Below, one piece after another: positions 55,646-64,000 of a DNA stretch of 64,000 nt. The notes under the pieces were generated by a model. It did not search any database and was not told the DNA's origin. It worked only from the letters and a program-made list of their open reading frames with translations. The stretch is taken from NCBI GenBank assembly GCA_032716605.1, contig CM064495.1, positions 19,588,442 to 19,652,441 of the forward strand, read 5' to 3'. Source of the stretch: Paralithodes platypus (Eukaryota; Arthropoda; Malacostraca; Decapoda; Lithodidae). Positions within the stretch are counted from its first letter, which is position 1. The number at the start of each line of letters is the position of its first letter. The translations under genes and the position numbers were made by a program.

Positions 55646-56386
55646 AGCGTAGTGGTGGTGAGGGAGGTTGAGGTATTCCTCCGAATCCTTGCTACCATAG
55701 AAACAAGATATATAGACTAACGCAAAGAAATAAGTGTCGTTGGACCTCCTCGTAAACACTAGTTGAGCACGCCAGCCATAGCCTGTGTAGTCTGTGTAAT
55801 CTGACTTTCCAGTCGATATAAGGATCTTCCACTCACATAGTAAAGCTTCACCTGACCCTATGAACGGTATTCAAGGCCAGTATCTTAATACTGTGCATAG
55901 CTAAATAAAGATATAGCTAGCTAGTTTATATCTTATTGGATATATATAAACCTAATTAAATCTAAATTGCTTCTGATCATACATACTATATATCTATTTT
56001 GGCGAAAATACTGGGAGACTTCAGGAACCTCTTTTGAAAAGACATCCATAGCTTAGCCTCTACCTATTTCATTACTGTCATCTATAAAATGCCGGCTTTA
56101 TGCATATGTCACCCCCCCCCCTTCTCTCTCTCTCTCTCTGTCTGTCTCTCTCTCTCTCTGTATGTCCGCTATTCTTTGGTTTTAGTGTATTTAGCCAATG
56201 CGGCCAGTCGCCGGGGGATCCTGAGGCCGCTATGTTATTAGGGCCGAGGCACACTTTGGGGAGGTAATGGATCTGGTATTGAGAGAGGGAGAGAGAGAGA
56301 GAGAGAGAAGGAGGGGGGCGGAGAGAGAGAATAACACCACGTGAATATATCGAGCACTTAGATTACTTGGATGAACACTATTCTAT
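55646..56386. other. unassigned sequence with CT and GA tracts
   Basis: (CT)n at about 56110-56160 and (GA)n at about 56281-56330; the remainder is unique-looking. No gene. Confidence 0.45.
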
Positions 56387-57807
56387 GGAGTACAAAGGAA
56401 GTCAAGCAACAACAGATCTAGCGACCCCTCGAGGTTGCTTGCCCTCTAAATCACTGCTGTTCAAAGTGTCCAACAGTGGTTCAGAGTGGGTAAGGGACAA
56501 TTGGAAAGGGAAGCACTGCCTTAAGACCAATGTCCTTGGCAGGGTTAGGAGATGTTAGTAGGGAACAATTTGGGTTAATAACATAACACGATGTATCTGA
56601 GAAAAAGGTCATTCATTTACAAATGCAATCAGTCGCGGGTTTAAGGCTAGGTGCTTGTCCAGGCGATGTTCAAAGGAATTAACGGTGCTGCAGTCTATAA
56701 TATCTCGAGGAAGCTCATTCCACAAGTTCACAACTTGATTGAAGACATTCTTAGACTTGTGCGAGTTAAAAGATGTACCAATAATTTTGTAACCATTTCC
56801 CATTGTGTAGTTTGATTGGTCGATCGTAAAGTACTTATCACAGTTCATATTGTCGGTGCCTTTGATGATTTTGAAAACTTGAATTAGGTCACCTCTTAAT
56901 TTGCGCTGGGTTAAAGGGAATAAACTTAATTCTCTAAGGCGCTCCTCGTATGGTTTGTTTCTTAGATTAAGTATAATTTTGGTAACTCTGCGTTGAACTC
57001 GTTCAAGTTTATCGATATCTTTTTGGTAGTAGGGGCACCAGGATTGAAAGCAATATTCCGGAAGAGGATAGACTAGGAAATTGTAAAGTTTGAGGATTAC
57101 ATCTTTGGATTTATGCTCGAATGACCTGCCTATAAAGCCAAATATTTGATTTGCCTTTCTAACAACTTTTGAGCATTGTTGACTAGGTTTTAGGTTACTC
57201 GATGTTGTTACTCCCAAATCCGTTTCTCAGTCTACACTCTTAAGCTGAGTGCCATTCATTGAATAGTTTGCTTTCTCATTTCGGGTCCCGATATGGAATA
57301 TTTTATATTTATTCGCATTAAAACTCATGTGCCAAATTTGAGCGCAACTTGACAGCTTATCTATGTTAGTTTGCACATATTATACATGTTCGTTTGAGAG
57401 TACAGTATTTGCAATTTTGGTATCGTCTGCAAACTTTGAGATTGTATGGGTGAGGCCCTCATCTATGTCATTTATATAAACTAGGAAGAGAACTGGCCCT
57501 AGAACCGTTCCCTGGGGTACCCTGCTAGTTTATATTGGTACAATTCGATGCTTTACCGTTGATGACTACCCTTTGCTTTCTTTCACTGAGCCAATTTTCC
57601 ATCCATCTCAAAACTCCCCCTTGTATTCCATGCGCTTGATCAATAAACGTTTATGGAGAACTTTGTCAAAGGCCTTTTGAAAATCAAGGTATATAATATC
57701 TACAGCTTTACTCTCGTCATATAGATTGAGAATATTGTGGAAGAAGTATAAGAGGTTCGTCAAACAGGAACGTTTGTTACGGAAGCCATGCTGAGTATCT
57801 TTGAGTA
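56387..57807 (-). pseudogene. CR1/L2-like LINE, copy 3, degraded
   Basis: Same family as copies at 4363 and 18873. The minus-strand 3' end has CTTCCTTTGTACTCC and the conserved CTGCC...GGCAG hairpin. The longest frame (56609-57217, 202 codons) covers SSNLKPSQQCSKVV, YQKDIDKLERVQRRVTK, LRGDLIQVFKIIKG and the same C-terminus ending AFVNE. Upstream sequence to 57807 still reads FADDTK-, GVPQG- and YLDFQKAFDKVLH-like words but has stops and frameshifts. It is truncated at a GTATCTTTGAGTA position in the finger region and abuts a (GA)n/G-run. Older than copies 1 and 2. Confidence 0.88.
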
Positions 57808-58019
57808 AGAGAGAAAGAGAGAGAGATGGCGGGGGGGGGGGGGGTTATCTGCCTACGATTATTGCCATAGTTGATTGAAATTAGGTTAACACTACCTGGT
57901 GCAACATCTTCGGATCATAATGACATTTTGTTTAATTATTATTGCGGGTTTTGATTGATTTTGTAATGTTCTAAATGCATATTTAGCTTGACCCTTAGAA
58001 TAAGAAAAACACTTCCCCA
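57808..58019. other. (GA)n, G-run and unassigned sequence
   Basis: GAGAGAAAGAGAGAGAGATG, a G-run of about 14 and then unique AT-rich sequence. Confidence 0.5.
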
Positions 58020-58235
58020 GATTCCTTTCAAACTAAAATATGCCCCCCAGGTTCCTTTCAAGCTAAATTTTTACATTTTCGGTAGAAATATGTCCCGACC
58101 CAAGGTTGGTTTCTCCTAAAATACAGGCTCGCTATCGCTCGCCCTGAAAAAAATCCGGACATCTTAAAGGGGTGAAGCGTCTGATAATCGACAAACTAAT
58201 GAGGTGAAAAGGCCTTAACATTTCTAAACTTGTGG
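58020..58235 (-). mobile_element. unnamed interspersed repeat, family copy E
   Basis: Minus-strand order: CTCATTAGTTTGTCGATTAT, GACGCTTCACCCCTTTAAGA, GGGCGAGCGATAGCGAGCCT, TTTAGGAGAAACC, GGTCGGGACATATTTCTACC, GAAAATGTAAAAATTTAGCT. The best-preserved core of the five copies. Confidence 0.7.
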
Positions 58236-58289
58236 AGTGAAATAAGATTTGTCCAAGCAGATCTGCCCTGCACCAGATAGGCTCTCACT

Positions 58290-58461
58290 AACAGACAGAC
58301 ACACAGCCGACAGACATACAGACAGCCGACAGACAGACATACAGCCGACAGACAGACAGACAGTCAGCCTACAGACAGACAGATGGACAGCCGACAGACA
58401 TACAGCCAGCCGACAGACAGACAGACGGACAGACAGACAGACAGGCAGACAGTCAGCCTAC
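58290..58461. repeat. CAGACAGACAGCCGA simple-sequence array, left flank
   Basis: Imperfect array of CAGA tetranucleotides and ACAGCCGACAGAC words. It continues in the same orientation at 63020-63272, so the large DNA element appears to have inserted into it. Confidence 0.93.
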
Positions 58462-58900
58462 TAGTAGGGTCATTTGCTTGGAATCCGTGACCATTTTGTT
58501 CCTACCTTTTTCTCTCGATGGATTTGACAACCTGAACCATTTTAAAGGACAATTAGCTCCTATGCCCCTCTGAAAAATGACGGCTGACTCTGCTAGAGCC
58601 CAATATTCAAAATGGCTGCCAACGCCATCTTGAAAAACATGAAATGTAATATCTCTGGCATCAGATGAGCTACAAGGACGAATGAGGTGTCCTTTTTCAC
58701 TAATTCTGGCATTACAAATCCACTGGAATGGTTATTGTATTGTATTGTATTGTATATTGTATTGTTATTGTATTGTATTATACTAATTGTACATACTAAT
58801 CTGCCACTTCACTGTCACTACATGATTCACTGTATGAGCCACTATCAGAATCACTGTCCTCACTTTCGCTGCTATCATCACTGTTGTTCTCTGCCTGCGG
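58462..58900. repeat. left terminal inverted repeat (3' side of the ORF)
   Basis: Contains the outer TAGTAGGGTCATTTGC, a TATTGTATTG-rich patch (58733-58785), the ORF stop codon (58796-58798) and the codons for its last 34 residues. Pairs with 62581-63019. Confidence 0.93.
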
Positions 58901-61900
58901 ATTTGTAGGTAGTGGTATGGATGGGGGAAGTGGGGGCTGGGTTGAACGGACAGGCAGACATAGGCCATTTACAAGATGCCATCCATGGCCGATCGGTGAG
59001 GGGTGACTTTGGAGCTGGTAATGCTTTTGCAAATATGCAAGATAGTTTGCACGCTCCAAGTGTGGACGGAGACTGTCCAAGTCAGGCACAAGTCGGATAG
59101 TGCTTTTTTTCTTCTGAGCTCTCCACTTCGCTGCCCTCGCATCTCCCAGGGTCTTGCTTTTGGTATCACCATAGACATATCGAATGACAAACTGTTCCAA
59201 ATCACTGATGACCTGTTCTGTGAATAGGAGCTGTGTACCACATGCTGCTAGCAGGTCGTGTGCCTCTTTAGACTTCTCCAGACGATCTGCGATGAGCTTC
59301 TTGCTTGCTCCATAGAAGCCAGAGTTGTGGTCACACCCAGTGAGGACATGAAGTGGTATGATGGATGCAGCCATTGCCTCACTGCACAAACATCGGGCAT
59401 CGATAAGCTGACGTTTGCGTTTCACACACAGGATTCCTGTTGTCTTCTGAGCAACATATGCCGCTTGCACGTAGTTGTCTGTGTCCTCTGTGTCAAGAAC
59501 GACAGCTGCTGTATAGCTGTCTGACCGGAGCACACTATATATGGTGAGCATTGCTGTATCTGCCTCTGCATGGGAGCATGCGAGCTCTGGCACAAGCTTG
59601 CCTGTGGTGAGATTCTTTGCAGTGCTGCCAACTACACAGTAGATGATCTCGGTGCTAGTTGTTGCTGCTGTTCTCTGGAATTCCGTTTGAAGAAATGCCT
59701 GAAGGCGGATTTTGTTTTCAGGTTTACCCAGGAGAGCATGGAAAACTTTACTAGAAGGAAATTTATCTTCTGTCTTCATGAAGACATTGCTGATTGGCAG
59801 GGTTTTTTGGCGCAGTATTCTCTCACTGTCCTTGATCGTGTAATTCTGATCATATGAATCATTGACGCAAATGATGTGCTCAGCATGCTTGTGTCTCGTT
59901 AGAACGAAGTGCACCAACTTCTCTGCATAATCTCCCAAGGTATACTTGGTACCATCTCCCTTCTCTCTGTCTTCAATGGTAGGAGTTGTTAGGCGCCAGA
60001 TGAGGCCCATATCAATAATAGACGTGTATACATCAGGCTCTGGAATGACAGTCATAGTTAGTTTTTGTTGAAGCTTGCTTTTCTGTGCCTTACGGATGGT
60101 TCCATTGACGTTGAAGATGGAAAGGCACTCGGCTGTAACACGATGCTGCAGGACTTCTTGAAGTTTGAGGGCACCACTCGTTTCAACCAGTCCGAGAACA
60201 GAGGCCAAGGCATTACGCTCCATTTCCTCAGTCTTACCCTTCAGGTTCTCACCATCTGCTTTCTTCAATTCCTGAGTTGAAAAGTTCAAACGCTTGCTAC
60301 GGGGAACTCTGTCGTTGAGAGACTTGGTCTTGGAATACACTCTCTCATTCAAGAACTGCTTCAGTTTGCTTGTGCCATCCTCCTTTGCCAATTTCAAGTC
60401 GGCAGCGAGAGCATCTGAGGCTGGGATTCCTGACTGTAGGGATCGAAGTGTCTTGTTTGTATGGTCAAATGGATCACACTTGAATTCAGTGAGACATGTG
60501 CTTATATCCTGTACAGCTTGTTCATCCTTCTTCATTTTACTCGACGAGCAATCAGCATGCTTCCCTTTTCCTTGTTTCTTGCGATTAGCATGGCGATGGA
60601 CCTTTGTTCTCACCCGATTGATGTTATTCACATTCCGAGTGTTTATTGCTCGACTCTTCTCGTCTGCATTTGACATGCTGGCGTGAAACCCTGAAAACCC
60701 AGGCACAGTCTGTTCTTCTGGCTTAGGTCTCGTTCGGTCATCTTGCGCCCTGGCCAATGCATGGATCACACCACGAATTCTTTGCACCGATGTGTCAGGA
60801 GGAGGAGTACTTTGATCAGCTGGTGGCTTCCTGAGAGGTGGTTCCCCACGCTTCGCTGTCTTGTATGGGTTGACTTTTTGCATTTCACTTCCGAGCTCTT
60901 TGAGAGTTGTCGAGAGGTTTGATGCAAAGTTGGCACCGGGAACTGGTCTATCCTCGTGATTCTCGGAAGGAAGTTCTGTATCAAATGATTCTGGCTGCAC
61001 AAACATGACATTAGTGCGGTGTGACTGGCCAGCACCGGTCAGTGTGTCGCTCTTGAAGTCATCATTGTCGACTATAGCGATAGCAGGCTTACCCTCAGCT
61101 AGTTCGAAGGGGCAATCAGATGAGCACTTGAGGTCATTGACCACCCAAAAATCTCGCAGCATAATTACGTCATTGTAACTGATGCCCAGTCCATCTTTGT
61201 GCATTATGTCGACTATCTCCCTACTCTTGGTCAGTCCATGTAGCAAGACAGAGAGATTTATCTCAAATGCAGTGCGTTTTCCAGTGATGTAGCTTGTGAG
61301 GATAGATGCAATCGATCGGACGGATGGACTGTCATCAATTGCAGACTTATTTGGGTGTTTCAGCCATGTGAGCAGCTTCAGCAGGAGCTCACTGAGGTCT
61401 TCTTCTCTCTCCAACTCATGTATATATGGGAGCCAGGGAATAGTATTTGTCCTGATAACTTGCTCTTTGAGTCGTGCCGCAACATTCATCACCAACTGAT
61501 CATTGCTGACACCCAATGAAGATATTGCCGCCTCGATGTATGTACCTGCTGCTGTTGTATCATATACCAGTTCACTCACATTCTTTTGAATGCGTTCATG
61601 AAATCCGATGTCTTCCCCAAATTCATTGACGAGAATTTCCTTTAAGTAGCTGGATTTTACTACTGAGTTATGTCCGTGATTTGAGATAATGCGCTTATAG
61701 TCCTGCAGCAGGCCTTGCAGTGTGCGAATTTCATGGTCTTTGAAGATGACTTGACGAATATGATGAAAGAAGAAAGCTTGGGCCTCTCGGAGGTTTACAC
61801 GCTGCAGATGTTGAGTGCTTTCATCTGAAAGGGGCTTGTGGTCGCTTACATATTTGCGCCAGCACGCACGATGGTAGCGGATTTCCAACCCAAATGCTGT

Positions 61901-62488
61901 TTGACTATCTTGGATGGATGCAATCAGAGTGTCAAGTCTCAATCTCATGACCTCATCTTCCAAACGGACAGTATGTAACTTGAATTTAGTCCAGGCATCT
62001 ACTGTTGATAGGAGTAAAATCTGCTTGTCACGATCACTACTCTTGTATGCCCCTTTCATGCACCACACACATAGAGCCTTATCGTGAAGGACACCCATAC
62101 TGGAGCGGAGCCTGTTAGGTGCACTGGCCTCTGGGGAAGGGTCTTCTTGATCTGATGCTTCATCTCTTTCAAGACGTTCCTCGGATTTGTGTTTGCGTTT
62201 TTCGGCTTGAGAGAGCTTGCGCTTGCTGGATAATGATGCGTAACAAGTGCTATGCATGTGGTGACCTTTTGGTCCCTTCTCCCAATCCACATTTTCATGT
62301 ATATGTTGAAACTTATCAAGTTCTTTCCATTGTAAAGACTTTTCCCAGATGGATTCCCACTTCTCAGGTGTAATGTTTTCCAAACGATCATCTGCGGTAC
62401 AGGTACATCGCTTACCACAGAGTAAAATGCACTCGTATTCATTTAATGTCTTGTCTGGTAACTCTTCACTCTCTCTTCTATTATCCAT
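58796..62488 (-). CDS. putative transposase with FEN1/XPG-like nuclease motifs, 1230 aa
   Basis: An uninterrupted frame. I place the start at the ATG at 62488; a GTG four codons upstream and an in-frame TGA twelve codons upstream (62524-62522) rule out an earlier ATG without splicing. N-terminus: CILLCGKRCTC (residues 20-30) with HMHSTCY (77-83), and LCVWCMKG (139-146) with YHRACW (205-210), two Cys/His clusters that look zinc-binding. Residues about 540-660 are basic and low-complexity. C-terminal half: IIDMGLIWRL (D826), CVNDSYDQNYTIKDSERILR (D877/D880, then K and ER), HAEADTA (E975, D977), DTEDTD (D999, D1002, D1004) and LTGCDHNSGFYG (D1053). The order Asp, Asp with K/R, E-A-D, D-x-D and G-C-D is that of FEN1/XPG-type PIN-like nucleases. 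The tail is a Ser/Asp/Glu run. I recognise this as a widespread animal family of uncharacterised proteins with EADT and GCD motifs, but cannot name it firmly. Confidence 0.85.
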   Translation of the reverse strand: MDNRRESEELPDKTLNEYECILLCGKRCTCTADDRLENITPEKWESIWEKSLQWKELDKFQHIHENVDWEKGPKGHHMHSTCYASLSSKRKLSQAEKRKHKSEERLERDEASDQEDPSPEASAPNRLRSSMGVLHDKALCVWCMKGAYKSSDRDKQILLLSTVDAWTKFKLHTVRLEDEVMRLRLDTLIASIQDSQTAFGLEIRYHRACWRKYVSDHKPLSDESTQHLQRVNLREAQAFFFHHIRQVIFKDHEIRTLQGLLQDYKRIISNHGHNSVVKSSYLKEILVNEFGEDIGFHERIQKNVSELVYDTTAAGTYIEAAISSLGVSNDQLVMNVAARLKEQVIRTNTIPWLPYIHELEREEDLSELLLKLLTWLKHPNKSAIDDSPSVRSIASILTSYITGKRTAFEINLSVLLHGLTKSREIVDIMHKDGLGISYNDVIMLRDFWVVNDLKCSSDCPFELAEGKPAIAIVDNDDFKSDTLTGAGQSHRTNVMFVQPESFDTELPSENHEDRPVPGANFASNLSTTLKELGSEMQKVNPYKTAKRGEPPLRKPPADQSTPPPDTSVQRIRGVIHALARAQDDRTRPKPEEQTVPGFSGFHASMSNADEKSRAINTRNVNNINRVRTKVHRHANRKKQGKGKHADCSSSKMKKDEQAVQDISTCLTEFKCDPFDHTNKTLRSLQSGIPASDALAADLKLAKEDGTSKLKQFLNERVYSKTKSLNDRVPRSKRLNFSTQELKKADGENLKGKTEEMERNALASVLGLVETSGALKLQEVLQHRVTAECLSIFNVNGTIRKAQKSKLQQKLTMTVIPEPDVYTSIIDMGLIWRLTTPTIEDREKGDGTKYTLGDYAEKLVHFVLTRHKHAEHIICVNDSYDQNYTIKDSERILRQKTLPISNVFMKTEDKFPSSKVFHALLGKPENKIRLQAFLQTEFQRTAATTSTEIIYCVVGSTAKNLTTGKLVPELACSHAEADTAMLTIYSVLRSDSYTAAVVLDTEDTDNYVQAAYVAQKTTGILCVKRKRQLIDARCLCSEAMAASIIPLHVLTGCDHNSGFYGASKKLIADRLEKSKEAHDLLAACGTQLLFTEQVISDLEQFVIRYVYGDTKSKTLGDARAAKWRAQKKKSTIRLVPDLDSLRPHLERANYLAYLQKHYQLQSHPSPIGHGWHLVNGLCLPVRSTQPPLPPSIPLPTNPQAENNSDDSSESEDSDSDSGSYSESCSDSEVAD

Positions 62489-62521
62489 TATTTCGGTCAC
62501 TTCACAAGTCGGCGATTTTCA

Positions 62522-62580
62522 TCAGATGGGCATGCGATCCATCTGAAACAGTAAAAAAGTAATATTAGATATACAGTACA
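62522..62580 (-). promoter_or_regulatory. 5' leader with a splice-acceptor-like site
   Basis: Between the right inverted repeat and the ORF, the minus strand reads ATTACTTTTTTACTGTTTCAG, a polypyrimidine tract and AG ending at about 62543. It is followed by a short upstream ATG (ATGGATCGC...) whose frame stops after seven codons. This may be a 3' splice site of a 5'-UTR intron whose donor lies in the repeat or beyond; not proven. Confidence 0.35.
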
Positions 62581-63019
62581 CCGCAGGCAGAGAACAACAG
62601 TGATGATAGCAGCGAAAGTGAGGACAGTGATTCTGATAGTGGCTCATACAGTGAATCATGTAGTGACAGTGAAGTGGCAGATTAGTATGTACAATTAGTA
62701 TAATACAATACAATAACAATACAATATACAATACAATACAACACAATAACCATTCCAGTGGATTTGTAATGCCAGAATTAGTGAAAAAGGACACCTCATT
62801 CGTCCTTGTAGCTCATCTGATGCCAGAGATATTACATTTCATGTTTTTCAAGATGGCGTTGGCGGTCATTTTGAATATTGGGCTCTAGCAGAGTTAGCCG
62901 TCATTTTTCAGAGGGGCATAGGAGCTAATTTTCCTTTAAAATGGTTCAGGTTGTCAAATCCATCGAGAGAGAAAGGTAGGAACAAAATGGTCACGGATTC
63001 CAAGCAAATGACCCTACTA
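62581..63019. repeat. right terminal inverted repeat (5' side of the ORF)
   Basis: Inverted copy of 58462-58900, including the antisense of the protein's last 34 codons at 62581-62685. The promoter of the ORF would be expected here or just inside; no clear TATA box or initiator stands out. Confidence 0.93.
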
Positions 63020-63272
63020 TACAGACAGACAGATAGACAGCCGACAGACAGACAGCCGACAGACAAACAGACAGACGGACAGACAGCCGACAGACGGACA
63101 TACAGCCGACAGACAGACAGCCGACATACATACATACAGACAGACAGCCGACAGACAGACAGACATCCGACAGATAGACAGACAGCCGACAGACGGACAT
63201 ACAGCCGACAGACAGACAGACAAACAGCCAACATACATACATACAGACAGACAGACAGACCGACAGGAGGTA
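63020..63272. repeat. CAGACAGACAGCCGA simple-sequence array, right flank
   Basis: Same composition and orientation as 58290-58461: CAGACAGACAGCCGACAGAC words with CATACATACATACAGACAG inserts. Cys/Ser/Leu frames on the minus strand are artefacts. Confidence 0.93.
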
Positions 63273-63334
63273 CAGACAAACACGGCTGTGGGTAGGAGGT
63301 TATTTTAAAAGACAGAAAGGATTGAACTAACTAA

Positions 63335-63440
63335 CATTTGTTCAGGGTGTGGTGTCCCGAGTTCAAATCCCGGGAGGACCATATGCTTTCATTAGTTTAT
63401 TCAAGTACATTGGGGTTTGTAATGGATGATTAATGTTGAG
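63335..63440 (+). mobile_element. tRNA-derived SINE (TTTCATTAAT family), fragment
   Basis: B-box region GAGTTCAAATCCCGGGAGGA, then CCATATGCTTTCATTAGTTT, matching the copies at 53292 and 54230. The A-box half is lost. Confidence 0.6.
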
Positions 63441-63614
63441 AACGAGGTGTTACCGGTACTTATTTATACTATGTTTATTTTCAGCTGAGGGTAACTCTCC
63501 ATGTCCTCACCTTAATTACTCTGTTGTGGCGAAGATTGTGTAGCCAAATATGGTTTGCATTATGAGAACTTGGAATTTATATGATACAGAAATATTGTAG
63601 TCTCGGTGTTCTCC
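63441..63614. other. unassigned sequence
   Basis: Nothing recognised. Confidence 0.4.
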
Positions 63615-63850
63615 ATTAACCCTTTATATACCGGCGGGGTATTTATTAATATTATTCTGGCTACTATTAGACGATTTTGTTCAGTTTATAAAGGTCCTCC
63701 AGCAATTAACAGGCTTGGAACTATCGCACTTAACCCTTTTTACTACCACACAACTGCACAAAGTCGTATAAATATAGCAAGAATACAATTAAAAGGACGT
63801 CGCCGGTACAGGAGTTGAGTATCGAGTAATCAGGTGCTAAAGGATTCAAA
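63615..63850. mobile_element. degraded TTAA-type miniature element(s)
   Basis: TTAACCCTTTATATACCGGC at 63617 and TTAACCCTTTTTACTACCAC at 63730 flank AGACGATTTTGTTCAGTTTA, which matches the interior of the intact element at 47740-47925. Ends are too decayed to pair, so this is one worn copy or two abutting ones. Confidence 0.4.
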
Positions 63851-63962
63851 TTACCGTCAGCTGGAAAATAATAGACTATAGTAGGTATTGATAAATGGAC
63901 ATATAATATAATTTTTATAACGCTTATAATGAAAATAATTATTGTACTTAACAAGGTATTAC

Positions 63963-63963
63963 G

Positions 63964-64000
<37 letters not shown>
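63963..64000. repeat. (AT)n microsatellite at the window edge
   Basis: AT tract running off the right edge. Confidence 0.95.

Larger units (their letters stand above)
58462..63019 (-). mobile_element. 4.56-kb DNA element with 439-bp terminal inverted repeats and one long ORF
   Basis: Bounded by TAGTAGGGTCATTTGCTTGG at the left and its exact complement at the right. The repeats run 58462-58900 and 62581-63019, both 439 bp, with about six mismatches by eye. Both flanks are the same CAGACAG array in the same orientation, which supports insertion into a pre-existing array. If the true ends are GTAGGG..., a TA duplication is possible on each side; the repetitive target prevents certainty. The single ORF is on the minus strand and its 3' end lies inside the left repeat. 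The nuclease motifs and zinc-binding-like N-terminus suggest a transposase related to XPG-nuclease-bearing Academ-type elements (inference). Confidence 0.85.

Noticed and set aside
58912..62373. Several plus-strand frames of 60-130 codons within 58.9-62.4 kb
   Set aside because: They are antisense shadows of the 1230-codon minus-strand ORF.
58462..63019. DDE-type transposase or viral integrase for the long ORF
   Set aside because: No DDE/D spacing or integrase zinc motif seen; the acidic motifs and GCD box fit a FEN/XPG-like nuclease better.
62951..63295. Cys/Ser/Val- or Arg/Gln/Thr-rich frames
   Set aside because: Translations of the CAGACAG array.

Overview
This is eukaryotic intergenic DNA that is extremely rich in repeats. 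There are no bacterial-style operons, no recognisable single-copy host gene, and several retroelement families. CR1/L2-like non-LTR retrotransposons, tRNA-derived SINEs with a body I associate with decapod crustaceans, a TTAA-flanked miniature element and very dense (CT)n, (CA)n, (TATC)n and (AT)n microsatellites together suggest an arthropod, most likely a decapod crustacean. That assignment is inference from repeat style, not from a diagnostic gene.

Layout. 1-2.9 kb: 43-bp minisatellite. 3.1-4.1 kb: 24-bp pyrimidine repeat. 4.36-6.27 kb: 5'-truncated LINE with an intact 547-codon RT frame, sitting inside a 40-bp minisatellite that resumes at 6.27-8.4 kb. 9-10.5 kb: two older LINE relics. 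11-15 kb: microsatellites, a 147-bp repeat with a perfect palindrome, a 30-bp repeat and LINE scraps. 15.2-23.5 kb: a G-rich 22-bp satellite interrupted by a second, frameshifted copy of the same LINE (minus strand). 23.6-29.7 kb: a tRNA-SINE, LINE relics, and a nearly complete CR1/L2-like LINE (endonuclease plus RT) nested in an older YADD-type LINE. 29.8-34.5 kb: unassigned sequence with a CCAAT-box cluster, 39- and 49-bp minisatellites and a foldback element. 34.6-46 kb: a 30-bp minisatellite, an 18-bp minisatellite, a LINE C-terminal fragment and a LINE relic, all present twice around a 100-N gap, which looks like a false assembly duplication. 45-47.6 kb: the rest of that LINE relic. 47.7-58.3 kb: a miniature transposon, small tandem arrays, at least six SINE copies and an unnamed interspersed repeat family. 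58.46-63.02 kb: an apparently intact DNA element with 439-bp terminal inverted repeats around one long open frame.

Most noteworthy is the 58,462-63,019 element. Its 1230-residue protein has N-terminal Cys/His zinc-binding-like motifs and a C-terminal set of acidic motifs in the order expected of a FEN1/XPG (PIN-like) 5' nuclease. The last 34 codons lie inside the inverted repeat, so each end of the element carries a copy of the protein's acidic tail. It resembles what has been described for XPG-nuclease-bearing Academ-type DNA transposons, but that placement needs a search.

Functionally the window is a community of selfish elements. LINEs supply endonuclease and RT. At least one SINE carries the 3' tail of a LINE found here, so it presumably borrows that LINE's machinery. 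Minisatellites repeatedly act as landing sites for LINE and DNA-element insertions. Roughly a third of the window is tandem repeat (estimate by eye).
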